From Chryseobacterium tructae (GTDB lineage: Bacteria > Bacteroidota > Bacteroidia > Flavobacteriales > Weeksellaceae): 64,000 nucleotides of DNA. Shown here piece by piece: positions 56,230 through 64,000 of the stretch (position 1 is its first letter; each line of letters begins with the position of its first letter). The stretch is taken from positions 62,001 through 126,000 of the forward strand of contig NZ_JAUFQR010000001.1 of assembly GCF_030409875.1 (NCBI RefSeq), written 5' to 3'. The translations under genes were made by a program, and so were the position numbers. The notes beneath the pieces are model-generated. The model did no database searches and had not been told where the DNA came from. It saw nothing but the letters and a program-made list of their open reading frames with translations.

Positions 56230-57108
56230 TTATTGTAACTGCATTACAGGTTTTACGGTGTATCCTTTTGATTGTAAAAGAGGAATGATGCCGTTTTCTC
56301 CCATTAAATGTGATCCTCCTACTGCAAAAAATGAACTTCCTGTTTTCATTATTTCCGGCATTGTCTGTACCCAATTTTTATTTCTATCGGTAAGCATTGC
56401 TTTTTCTTGTTGGGCATTCATGAATCTTTCATCTTTAAAAAGAGTATATAATGCCTGAGCGTCTTCATTTTTGAAAGCTTCTATCATCTTTTTGAACAAT
56501 GCTTCATACTCTTTACCCAGTTTCAGCTGAGCAATAGTAGCTCTCAAATCATAAGCATCATTGATAGATTTCATTTGATCGCTTACTTTCTCCAGTCCTT
56601 TGATATTCTTTTTTTCTTTAACAGCATTTTGAAGCAATTCGATTTCATACATCTTCATTTCAGTTTGAGGACATGGAATGGCTTTCATACTGAGAAGAGC
56701 GTAAAGAGCCTGAGGACTGGAGTTATTTATTTTTTCCAGACTCGTTCCATAATCTGAAAGGATTTTATCCAATTCTTTGGCTTCATTGAGGGATAGCTGA
56801 TCGGATATTTTCTTGTCATTCTGATGTATCTTTTGTAAAGCTGCCATTTCGTTGGGGTCAGTAAAATTGATCTCCATTACAAAATTTTCTGATTTATCAA
56901 GTGCTTTCAGTACCTTAGGTTTTATATCGAAATCTTTACTGCATAAGATATGAAAAGTTCCTGTAACATAAGATGGTTTTGATAGTCCGTTTCCTGTCAC
57001 CTCCCAAAGCAGCCCGTTTTCATTTGTTGTGCTTTTGCTTTGTGCAGAAGCAGTCATAAAATTCATTGATAATAATGCTGCTAATCCAAGTTGTATTAAA
57101 TTTTTCAT
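56230..57108 (-). CDS. TraB/GumN family protein
   Basis: A 292-aa exported protein (signal 'LGLAALLSMNFMTASAQ') of the TraB/GumN (TIKI-like) family, which are putative metal-dependent proteases. 'LLWEVTGNGLSKPSYVTGTFH' carries the family's GxxH region (split by the limit, the key His ends 'YVTGTFH'), and 'SSFFAVGGSHLMGENGIIPL' carries the second 'GxxHL.G..G'. First gene of the operon with the ECF sigma gene. Target is unknown. Confidence 0.9.
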   Translation of the reverse strand: MKNLIQLGLAALLSMNFMTASAQSKSTTNENGLLWEVTGNGLSKPSYVTGTFHILCSKDFDIKPKVLKALDKSENFVMEINFTDPNEMAALQKIHQNDKKISDQLSLNEAKELDKILSDYGTSLEKINNSSPQALYALLSMKAIPCPQTEMKMYEIELLQNAVKEKKNIKGLEKVSDQMKSINDAYDLRATIAQLKLGKEYEALFKKMIEAFKNEDAQALYTLFKDERFMNAQQEKAMLTDRNKNWVQTMPEIMKTGSSFFAVGGSHLMGENGIIPLLQSKGYTVKPVMQLQ

Positions 57109-57184
57109 GGTATTTATATTTTTGATTTTCTGTTCTTTTAAACAGTAGGTAAGAGACACATTACAATCGTTACAGTTTTTTTTC

Positions 57185-57217
57185 AAAAAAAATAAAAACC
57201 TCCTGAAAACAGGAGGC
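57185..57217 (-). terminator. Terminator after the DUF4349 gene
   Basis: CCTCCTG/CAGGAGG (57199-57205 with 57210-57216), followed on the minus strand by TTTTTATTTTTT. Confidence 0.85.
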
Positions 57218-57251
57218 TGTAAAATCTAAAATTATGATGATAACCTTTAGG

Positions 57252-58172
57252 TTAGGAGTTTTGTTCTAAGTTGGTAGGCTGTTCAGTTTTTTTATTTTTT
57301 CTTTTTCTTAAAAAGTAAATCACTACTCCTGCGATGATTAATATAGGCCAGATATTGATGAGACCTACAATAATTCTTTGGATCAAATAGAAGCCATAAA
57401 CAAAGCCGTCCTTTGCATCATAGATAAAGTTGTATCTGTATTTATTATCAACACTGCTTGTATTGGTCACGGCAATTTCTGCGATGCGTAATTTTGGTTC
57501 TTTGATATAGATGTCAACCGTGCTGTATTTCAGGTCGTCTGCCATGCTTAAGGTATTCAGTTTTTGAAGGTTTCCTTCAGACATATTATTATCATCCAGA
57601 GATACTTTGTCTTTATTGGTCTTTATTTTCTCAATATTTTCTGATGTTTTCTGATTTCTTTTTGCCTCCAGTTCTGAATATTTGATATTGGCGGTGACAT
57701 CTTCTGCATTGATAGATCTTGAATTCAGAAATAGCTTGTTGGTATTGATAGAGGTTAGAAGTTCCCCAAGTTTTTCAGTAGGTACCCGAACCTGCATAGT
57801 GTTTTCACTCTTATACTTTTTGATGAGCATGGCTTCGGTGTCAGAAGTATTGTAAGTATTCTCATCAACAACATTACTCTGAAGATTGCTTTTGGTAACA
57901 AAGCCTCCAAGTTCCTGCACAGATTTTTCAATCGCAATAGTAGCATTATAGACATCCTTTACTTCCATATTGACATTCGCGGTTTTGATGAACTTTTTGT
58001 CCTTCACTTCCATACTGGCAACAGATGAAATACTGTCTGCTATCACTGCTGCAGAATCAGCTTCCCCACCATAGCTTTTATATTCACTGCTGGTCGCTTC
58101 TACTTTTTTACATGAATAAATTCCTAATAAAAGAACTGCTGATAATGATAATGTAATGTACTTCGTTTTCAT
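57252..58172 (-). CDS. DUF4349 domain lipoprotein
   Basis: A 306-aa membrane lipoprotein. Lipobox signal 'LSAVLLLGIYSCKKVEATS' is followed by a DUF4349 domain ('FIKTANVNMEVKDVYNATIA', 'VQELGGFVTKSNLQSNVVDE', 'MQVRVPTEKLGELLTSI'), a coiled-coil region, then a C-terminal membrane helix ('NIWPILIIAGVVIYFLRK'). The start at 58172 is the Met of the signal; an 11-residue extension upstream has no signal character. Function unknown; the family recurs in envelope proteins. Confidence 0.88.
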   Translation of the reverse strand: MKTKYITLSLSAVLLLGIYSCKKVEATSSEYKSYGGEADSAAVIADSISSVASMEVKDKKFIKTANVNMEVKDVYNATIAIEKSVQELGGFVTKSNLQSNVVDENTYNTSDTEAMLIKKYKSENTMQVRVPTEKLGELLTSINTNKLFLNSRSINAEDVTANIKYSELEAKRNQKTSENIEKIKTNKDKVSLDDNNMSEGNLQKLNTLSMADDLKYSTVDIYIKEPKLRIAEIAVTNTSSVDNKYRYNFIYDAKDGFVYGFYLIQRIIVGLINIWPILIIAGVVIYFLRKRKNKKTEQPTNLEQNS

Positions 58173-58381
58173 AGCGTAAGATTTTTGAGGTTTTGCTTGA
58201 GTCAAAGTTCAGTCAGGATCTTTTGTAATGCTTGAAAATGAGAAGTAAAAAGTTTGTAAAGATGAAATTCTGTTTTAGTATATTGATTATTAGCATTTTG
58301 TAAAATCAATTGGTTGATATGGTATTGTTTTCGGAGTAATTTTTGCTTATCTTTTTACAAACCAAATCACAATACATCATT

Positions 58382-59749
58382 ATGTCGAATACCTTTTCTA
58401 AAATCAGAAATGCAATAGGACTTTTCACATCCATAGATTTTGATCAGCTAAGTGCTATTTCCCAAAAAGTAGATCTTCCTAAACTGATGCATAATTTTTC
58501 CAAATTGGATGATAAACAGCTTTCCGGGCTTATGAAAATGCTTGATCCCGAAAAGAAAAAGAAAGAGCTTCCCCCCATTGATGGAGATTTTTACGATATC
58601 TATCATACTTTAACTCCAGAACAACGGGAAATACAGCTTAAGGTGAGAGCATTCATGGAAAAAGAGGTAAAGCCTTTGGTAAATCATTACTGGCTTCGAG
58701 ATGAATTCCCTTTTGAGTTAATTCCAAAATTTCAAAAACTTGATATCTGTGGAGTAACCTATGAAGGATATGGTTGCCCCGGTATGCCTTTCCTGATGGA
58801 AGGAGTTATTGCTATGGAAATGGCAAGAATTGATGCTTCTATCGCTACCTTTTTTGGAGTTCAGTCTGGCTTGGCAATGGGTTCTATCTATATATGTGGC
58901 TCAGAAGAACAAAAGCAGAAATGGCTTCCACAAATGCAAAAATTTGAGAAAATAGGCGCTTTTGGATTGACAGAACCGGAGGTAGGCTCCGGAGCGGCGG
59001 GTGGGCTTACCGTTACTTGTAAGAAGACAGAGGAAGGCTGGATTTTAAATGGCCAGAAAAAATGGATAGGAAATGCCACTTTTGCAGATTTAATCATTAT
59101 TTGGGCAAGAGATCTAGATAGTGGGGAAGTAAAAGGATTTATCGTTGAAAAAGATAATCCAGGATATTCTGTAGAGAAAATCAAAGGGAAAATGGCTCTG
59201 AGAATTGTCCAAAATGGATTGATTACCCTTAAAGATTGTCTGGTTACAGAAGAAAATCGTTTACAGAATGCCAATTCATTTAAAGATACGGGAAAAGTAT
59301 TGAGAATGACAAGAGCAGGAGTAGCCTGGATGGCAACAGGGTGTGCAAGAGGAGCTTATGAAAGTGCGTTGGCTTATACCAGAACAAGAGAACAGTTTGG
59401 AAAACCTATTGCTTCCTTTCAGATGATTCAGGGACATCTGGTGGAGATGCTGTCTAATCTTACAGCCATGCAGACGATGGTTTTCAGATTATCTGAAATG
59501 CAGGATGAAGGGATATTAAAAGATGAACATGCTTCATTAGCTAAAGTTTTCTGTACTTTAAGAACCCGAGATATTGTTTCCAGAGCGAGAGAAGTAATGG
59601 GTGGAAACGGAATTCTGCTAGAGTATGATGTTGCTCGATTTGTAGCTGATGCTGAGGCAATTTACTCATACGAAGGAACAAAAGAAATCAACTCGCTCAT
59701 CGTAGGACGATCGATTACAGGATTCAGTGCTTTATATAGTAACAAATAA
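58382..59749 (+). CDS. Acyl-CoA dehydrogenase (glutaryl-CoA dehydrogenase-like)
   Basis: FAD-dependent enzyme introducing a double bond at the alpha,beta position of an acyl-CoA. Conserved blocks include 'IGAFGLTEPEVGSGAAGGLT' (FAD-binding), 'GWILNGQKKWIGNATFADLI', 'AYTRTREQFGKPIASFQMIQ', 'EVMGGNGILLEYDVARFVAD' and 'SYEGTKEINSLIVGRSITGF', where the Glu of YEGT is the catalytic base. From ATG 58382 it is 455 aa, longer than the usual 390-400 aa. The extra 55-60 residues are N-terminal and contain a charged segment ('LMKMLDPEKKKKELP'). The closest pattern is the glutaryl-CoA dehydrogenase subfamily; the substrate is not certain. Confidence 0.93.
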   Translation: MSNTFSKIRNAIGLFTSIDFDQLSAISQKVDLPKLMHNFSKLDDKQLSGLMKMLDPEKKKKELPPIDGDFYDIYHTLTPEQREIQLKVRAFMEKEVKPLVNHYWLRDEFPFELIPKFQKLDICGVTYEGYGCPGMPFLMEGVIAMEMARIDASIATFFGVQSGLAMGSIYICGSEEQKQKWLPQMQKFEKIGAFGLTEPEVGSGAAGGLTVTCKKTEEGWILNGQKKWIGNATFADLIIIWARDLDSGEVKGFIVEKDNPGYSVEKIKGKMALRIVQNGLITLKDCLVTEENRLQNANSFKDTGKVLRMTRAGVAWMATGCARGAYESALAYTRTREQFGKPIASFQMIQGHLVEMLSNLTAMQTMVFRLSEMQDEGILKDEHASLAKVFCTLRTRDIVSRAREVMGGNGILLEYDVARFVADAEAIYSYEGTKEINSLIVGRSITGFSALYSNK

Positions 59750-59777
59750 CAGGTGATATTACCTTATCACCTGTTAC
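59747..59777. terminator. Hairpin between the acyl-CoA dehydrogenase and DoxX genes
   Basis: The stem TAACAGGTGATA/TATCACCTGTTA (about 59747-59758 with 59765-59776) separates convergent genes. There is no long T tract, so termination strength is uncertain. Confidence 0.65.
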
Positions 59778-59794
59778 CCAAGAATTTTCAGTTG

Positions 59795-60172
59795 TTATCC
59801 AACCAGATTTTTATATTTATCCCTATTGTCAATTAATATCCAGATATTAATCATAAATAGTATTCCGGAAATACAAATTCCCGTGGTTGAAGGATCTCTG
59901 TAAACATTATGAATTAAAATGCCTGTCAAAATTGGCAGGATAATAATAGCGCCTAGCGCTCTTGTTTTTGGGAAAATAAATAATAAACCACCTATTATTT
60001 CTACAGTTCCTACCAATGGCAATAGCCAACCGATTTCTCCGAATGCAGCATAGAGTTTCATTTGTGCTTCAGTAAGTGGAGGAGCTGGATTGTAATGGAA
60101 AAATTTGTCTAGTCCTGCGTTAATAAACATAACGCCAAATAAAATACAGATGATGAGTTTAATGATTTTCAT
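59795..60172 (-). CDS. DoxX family membrane protein
   Basis: A 125-aa protein with four membrane helices and the DoxX pattern: 'LIICILFGVMFINAGLDKFF', 'YAAFGEIGWLLPLVGTVEII', 'GGLLFIFPKTRALGAIIILP'. DoxX-like proteins are small quinone-related or stress-associated membrane proteins of uncertain biochemistry. It is transcribed alone. Confidence 0.88.
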   Translation of the reverse strand: MKIIKLIICILFGVMFINAGLDKFFHYNPAPPLTEAQMKLYAAFGEIGWLLPLVGTVEIIGGLLFIFPKTRALGAIIILPILTGILIHNVYRDPSTTGICISGILFMINIWILIDNRDKYKNLVG

Positions 60173-60293
60173 AATAAATATTTTATATCAAATGTAAAAT
60201 AAAAATACAATTTTATTGTGATTTTATGATTTTAAAATGACATTACTTGTGTTAACGGTAGGTTAATGTGATATTCTGTGTCATTTTATTATT

Positions 60294-60301
60294 TATATTT
60301 G
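60294..60301 (+). promoter_or_regulatory. Promoter -7 box for the GG-leader peptide gene
   Basis: TATATTTG matches TAnnTTTG exactly and lies 25 bp upstream of the peptide start codon. Confidence 0.6.
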
Positions 60302-60326
60302 AAGATAAACTAAACTCATAATTATT

Positions 60327-60578
60327 ATGTTGAAAAATCTTAAAAAATTAAACCGTACGGATTTAAAAGAAGTTCAGGGTGGTATTGGCATTGGATTGTG
60401 TGATATTGGCCCTGTTGGCTGCCCATGTAAAATACCTCCCGGAGATCCATGTTTAGGAGGTGGTACTGGTGGCGGGCCTACAACTCCTAATCTTGGATAT
60501 TGTCCGGATAACCAATCCTATATTCCTTGTGAGGAATCTTGCCCGAGTGGGATGAAGCCACTTTGTGCATTACCATAA
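60327..60578 (+). CDS. Cys-rich GG-leader peptide (bacteriocin-like)
   Basis: An 83-aa secreted-type peptide. The leader 'MLKNLKKLNRTDLKEVQGG' ends in a double glycine (residues 18-19), the cleavage mark of peptidase-domain ABC exporters, and matches the KNLKKL...L..V.GG pattern of bacteriocin-like Chryseobacterium peptides. The mature part has eight Cys residues, a Gly-rich stretch ('CLGGGTGGGPTTP') and several Pro, so four disulfides or other cross-links are possible. No exporter or modification enzyme is adjacent. It has its own promoter and terminator. Antibacterial activity is possible but not shown. Confidence 0.82.
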   Translation: MLKNLKKLNRTDLKEVQGGIGIGLCDIGPVGCPCKIPPGDPCLGGGTGGGPTTPNLGYCPDNQSYIPCEESCPSGMKPLCALP

Positions 60579-60587
60579 TAAATAATA

Positions 60588-60617
60588 AAGACTGCCGTGA
60601 AAGGCAGTCTTTGTTAT
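60588..60617 (+). terminator. Terminator after the GG-leader peptide gene
   Basis: AAAGACTGCC/GGCAGTCTTT (60588-60597 with 60603-60612), 5-nt loop, followed by GTTATTT. Confidence 0.85.
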
Positions 60618-60682
60618 TTAAATTCTAAAGATGAATATGAGTAGATATTTGTAAGTAATCGTGTAATTTATTACTCATACTA

Positions 60683-61795
60683 TCAGTCCATCTCCTTCAA
60701 GGTAATATTCTTTGAAATCTTGTAACTTTTCTTCTTTTTGTTCGGTTTTTCTTCTTCTCCGAGCAATTTTCCCCAAGGTTTTAAATCTTCTACTTTTTCG
60801 CAGATGATCTTGATAATAGCAATGGCAGGAATGCAAAGAAACATTCCGGCAATTCCCCAAAGATGTTCCCCTAAAAGAATCCCTATAAATGAAAATAAAG
60901 CATTGATCTTCACCCGGGATCCTACAACAAATGGAAGGACAATATTTCCATCGATAGCATGAATACCGATATAGCCTATCGCTACATAGATGCATGTTGA
61001 AGGATTGGCGGTAGCAAATGCAATAAAACACGATATGAAAAGTGATATAAAAATGCCCAAATAGGGAATTACATTTAATAAGCCTGTTAAAACACCTAAG
61101 AGAATGGCATATTTTACACCTAAGACGGTAAGCACTATAGAGGTAAGGATAGAGACAATAATGACCTGCAGGCAAAGCCCGAAGATGTATTTCTTGGTCA
61201 TTACCCGAATTTCATTTACTGCTGACTGCACACTTGCTTTATGCCTCTCATTAAAAACAGTAACGATAAAATTGTTCAAAAGTCTTCTGTAATTTAAGAT
61301 AAAAATGAAAAACAGAGTGAAGAATATAATAAATCCAAAACCCGTTGAAAATATTCCAAAGGTAAAACCTAAAATAGCTCCTGAAGAAGACAAAAGCTTG
61401 TTCAGTCCCTGGTTAATATAATCTACCTGTTCATCCACTTTTACATTGAATGTTTTTGAAACCCAATGTTGAGCATTATTGAACACCGTAGTAAACTGTT
61501 CTCTGAGGTGAGGAAGATCCTTACTAAAATCAGATAATTGATTGGTGAAAAAATAAATAATCCCCGCTAAAATAATTAGCATAATGAATACGGAAGTCAT
61601 TGTTGACATGGATCTTGGGAATCGTAATTTTCTTTCCATGAAAGTGGCAGCTGGTAAGAATAGCATAGCCATTAGAAATGCAAAGAAAAAAGGAGCTAAA
61701 ATGGTTTGCCCCAATGCTAAAAGATATCCGATCCCAATAATCGAAATAACAACAAGGGTAAGCTTGACAAGGAAGGGAAGTCTAAGAAAGTTCAT
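60683..61795 (-). CDS. AI-2E family transporter (PerM/UPF0118)
   Basis: Inner-membrane protein of 370 aa with about eight membrane segments. It carries the family pattern: 'LALGQTILAPFFFAFLMAML', 'FLPAATFMERKLRFPRSMST', 'GVLTGLLNVIPYLGIFISLF' and 'PFVVGSRVKINALFSFIGIL'. The family is best known for YdgG/TqsA, linked to autoinducer-2 export, but many members transport unknown small molecules or ions. The C-terminal tail is basic. Nothing next to it suggests a substrate. Confidence 0.92.
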   Translation of the reverse strand: MNFLRLPFLVKLTLVVISIIGIGYLLALGQTILAPFFFAFLMAMLFLPAATFMERKLRFPRSMSTMTSVFIMLIILAGIIYFFTNQLSDFSKDLPHLREQFTTVFNNAQHWVSKTFNVKVDEQVDYINQGLNKLLSSSGAILGFTFGIFSTGFGFIIFFTLFFIFILNYRRLLNNFIVTVFNERHKASVQSAVNEIRVMTKKYIFGLCLQVIIVSILTSIVLTVLGVKYAILLGVLTGLLNVIPYLGIFISLFISCFIAFATANPSTCIYVAIGYIGIHAIDGNIVLPFVVGSRVKINALFSFIGILLGEHLWGIAGMFLCIPAIAIIKIICEKVEDLKPWGKLLGEEEKPNKKKKSYKISKNITLKEMD

Positions 61796-61922
61796 AATCT
61801 AAAAATCTGCAGTATGGAATAAAAATAAGAAAAACCCGTCGAATTGAATAACTTTTATTCAAACAATGTGGATTTTTCTTTCTGCATATCAAATTTCGTT
61901 CCTAAAGTCCTTTGTAAAAGCA

Positions 61923-61953
61923 GAAACACGCCCTGAAATTCAGAACGTGTTTC
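61923..61953 (-). terminator. Hairpin downstream of lon
   Basis: GAAACACG pairs with CGTGTTTC, with an inner CTGA/TCAG helix. It lies 30-60 nt past the lon stop codon on the minus strand and is followed by TGCTTTT. Confidence 0.7.
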
Positions 61954-61985
61954 CTATTGAGAAGTTAATATGTAAATAAGTTGTT

Positions 61986-64000
61986 TTATTTTTCAATGGC
62001 GATGTCAATGACTTCCTCCATTCTGTTGACATAATGTACTTTTAGATTCTTTAAATAATCTTTCTTGATTTCCTCTACATCTTTTCTGTTGGCTTCACAA
62101 AGAATGACATCTTTTACTCCCGCTCTGGTTGCGGCAAGAAGTTTCTCTTTAATTCCACCTACAGGAAGTACTTTTCCTCTTAGAGTAATCTCCCCTGTCA
62201 TAGCAAGGTGAGGTTTTATTTTTTTGTTTTTGAAAGAAGAAACCATTGAAGTCAGCATAGCGATCCCAGCAGAAGGCCCATCTTTAGGAGTTGCTCCTTC
62301 AGGAACGTGAACGTGAATATTTTTCTTATCCAGATCTTCCTGGGCAATTCCCAATTCATCATGTTTGGCCTTAATGTATTCCAATGCAATCGTTGCCGAT
62401 TCTTTCATTACAGTTCCCAGATTTCCAGTCATTGTTAAAGCTCCTTTTCCGTTGCTTAGAATGCTTTCAATATATAAAATATCTCCCCCAACACTTGTCC
62501 AGGCAAGACCTGTTACAACACCGGGAACTCCTGTTATTTCAGAAAGGCTTTTCGGTCTTGGAACTCCAAGAATTTCGTCTACCTTTTCTAATGAAATCTT
62601 CGGATCGTATTCTTTTACCAAAGCAGTTTGTAAAGCTACCCATCTTGCAACGGAAGCAATTCTTTTCTCTAAGGTTCTTACACCGCTTTCAGAAGTGTGA
62701 GCTTCAATAATATGTTTAAGTTCAGCATTCCCAAGCTTAAATGATTTGATATCCAAACCGTTTTCTTCCTGCTGTTTCTTGATTAAATGTCTTTTTGCAA
62801 TTTCTATCTTTTCTTCTAACGTATATCCTGCGATCTGAATAATTTCAGTTCTGTCTAATAACGGAGTCTGAATTGTAGAAAGCGAGTTGGCTGTTGCGAT
62901 AAACATCACTTTAGACAAGTCATATCCCATTTCAAGGAAGTTGTCGTAAAAAGACTTATTTTGTTCAGGATCAAGAACTTCTAATAAAGCTGAGCTTGGA
63001 TCTCCATGAAGACCTTGAGCAATTTTATCAATCTCATCCAGAACAATCACAGGATTGGAAGTTCCGGACTTTTTGATAGACTGAAGAATTCTTCCGGCCA
63101 TAGCACCAATATAGGTCTTTCTGTGTCCACGGATCTCGCTTTCGTCATGAAGTCCACCTAAAGATAGTCTCACATATTTCTGCCTAGGGCATCTGCAATA
63201 GATTTACCTAACGAGGTTTTACCAACTCCCGGAGGGCCTACCAACAATAGGATAGGAGACTTCATGTTATTTTTTAACTTTAAAACAGCCATGTGTTCCA
63301 AAATTCTTTTCTTAATATCTTCAAGTCCGAAATGTGCTTTATCTAGAACTTTTTCAGCTTTTGCAATATCAAAAATATCTTTGGTATATGTTTCCCATGG
63401 AAGATCGGTAAAGAAATCCAGATAATTTCTCTGTACATTATAATCCGGAGAATTAGGATTCTGTCTTTGTAGTCTGCCGATTTCCTTTTGGAAGTGTTCT
63501 TCTACTTCCTGGCTCCACTTCTTGGTTCTTGCTTTTGCAATAAGATCTGCTACATCACTTTCAGTGCCACCGCCTAATTCTTCCTGGATCGTTCTGATCT
63601 GCTGATTCAGAAAATATTCTCTTTGTTGCTTATCGAGATCTTTTGAAGTTTTTTGATGAATTTGATTTCTCAATTCCAGCTTTCTGAAGTCCTCGTGCAT
63701 CATTTCATAGCATTTATTAGCTCTTTCCATCATGCTTTTCTCTTCAAGCAGCTTTTGCTTTTCTAAAGATGGAAAACTTGCGTTGGTGCAGATGAAATTC
63801 AGTAGATCATCATTATTATTGATGTTTTTGATCGCAAAATTAGCTGCATTAGGAATGTTGGGATCCAGCTCTATGATTTTTAAAGCCAGGTCTTTTACAT
63901 TGTCTAATAAGGCTTCATATTCCTCCTGATTTTTAGGTTTTGTATCTTTTAATTTTGTGATTTCTGCTTTAAAATAAGGTTGGTTTTCAATGATTTTTTT
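61986..64000 (-). CDS. lon: ATP-dependent protease Lon, C-terminal ~670 aa (partial, frameshift at ~63177)
   Basis: AAA+ serine protease that degrades misfolded and regulatory proteins. The gene is open to the right edge of the window, so its N-terminus is outside. The visible part begins in the N-terminal domain ('[20 protein letters not shown]'), then '[20 protein letters not shown]', Walker A '[19 protein letters not shown]', Walker B '[15 protein letters not shown]', and the protease domain with Ser-Lys dyad: '[17 protein letters not shown]' (Ser) and '[18 protein letters not shown]' (Lys). One base is missing in TTT at 63177-63179 (plus strand); restored, it reads '[20 protein letters not shown]'. 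The C-terminus and stop are intact. Confidence 0.96.

Noticed and set aside
1..64000. CRISPR arrays, tRNA or rRNA genes, prophage
   Set aside because: No regularly spaced repeats, no tRNA-like cloverleaf next to TTC-box patterns, no rRNA or phage structural genes were seen by eye.

Overview
The window is AT-rich chromosomal DNA from a member of the Bacteroidota, class Flavobacteriia, most like Chryseobacterium. This rests on TAnnTTTG-type promoter -7 boxes, T9SS type A C-terminal sorting tails on several secreted proteins, a DUF4835/PorD gene beside coaBC and recN, a Bacteroidota-type omega subunit, methylmalonyl-CoA mutase with MeaB, and short GG-leader peptides. No rRNA, tRNA, CRISPR array, transposase or phage gene is visible.

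Layout. 1-6.9 kb: TetR regulator with a palindromic operator, then bamD, rpoZ-like omega, coaBC, PorD (DUF4835), an inserted SMI1/KNR4 gene and recN. 6.9-10.6 kb: two unrelated fumarases back to back (class II fumC on minus, class I on plus) and a small His-tailed membrane protein. 10.7-15.8 kb: AraC regulator divergent from a secreted T9SS protein, then a secreted GH13 amylase-like enzyme. 15.8-19.8 kb: a promoter and SAM-I riboswitch leading into a TonB-dependent receptor and an amino acid permease, a likely methionine-related uptake unit. 19.9-29.5 kb: prfA, a small exported protein, an S9 prolyl oligopeptidase, a secreted reprolysin-like metallopeptidase and methylmalonyl-CoA mutase. 29.5-34.9 kb: a lipoprotein, an orphan leader-peptide/terminator unit, and a run of unknown basic protein, rtcB, nucleotidyltransferase, prfH and TPR protein that looks like an RNA/ribosome damage repair module. 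35.1-40.5 kb: a tandem duplication of a secreted M36 (fungalysin) protease. 40.6-45.6 kb: two c-type cytochrome lipoproteins, meaB, DUF4251 lipoprotein, M48 protease, GNAT enzyme and a membrane LuxR-type regulator. 45.6-46.9 kb: a 1.2-kb stretch without a normal gene that holds short, partly homologous ORFs and a strong terminator. 46.9-54.9 kb: small membrane protein, outer-membrane beta-barrel protein, MlaFE-type ABC transporter, sugar-phosphate transferase, queE, folD, a methyltransferase and pgi. 55.1-64 kb: TraB protein/ECF sigma/membrane protein operon, DUF4349 lipoprotein, acyl-CoA dehydrogenase, DoxX, a Cys-rich GG-leader peptide, an AI-2E family transporter, and lon running off the right edge.

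A dominant technical feature is that eleven genes, including housekeeping fumC, folD, queE and lon, are each broken by a single missing base, mostly inside a short homopolymer. Restoring one base gives a full-length family member every time. I read this as systematic sequencing/assembly error, and I annotate these genes as full-length CDS with the break position noted.
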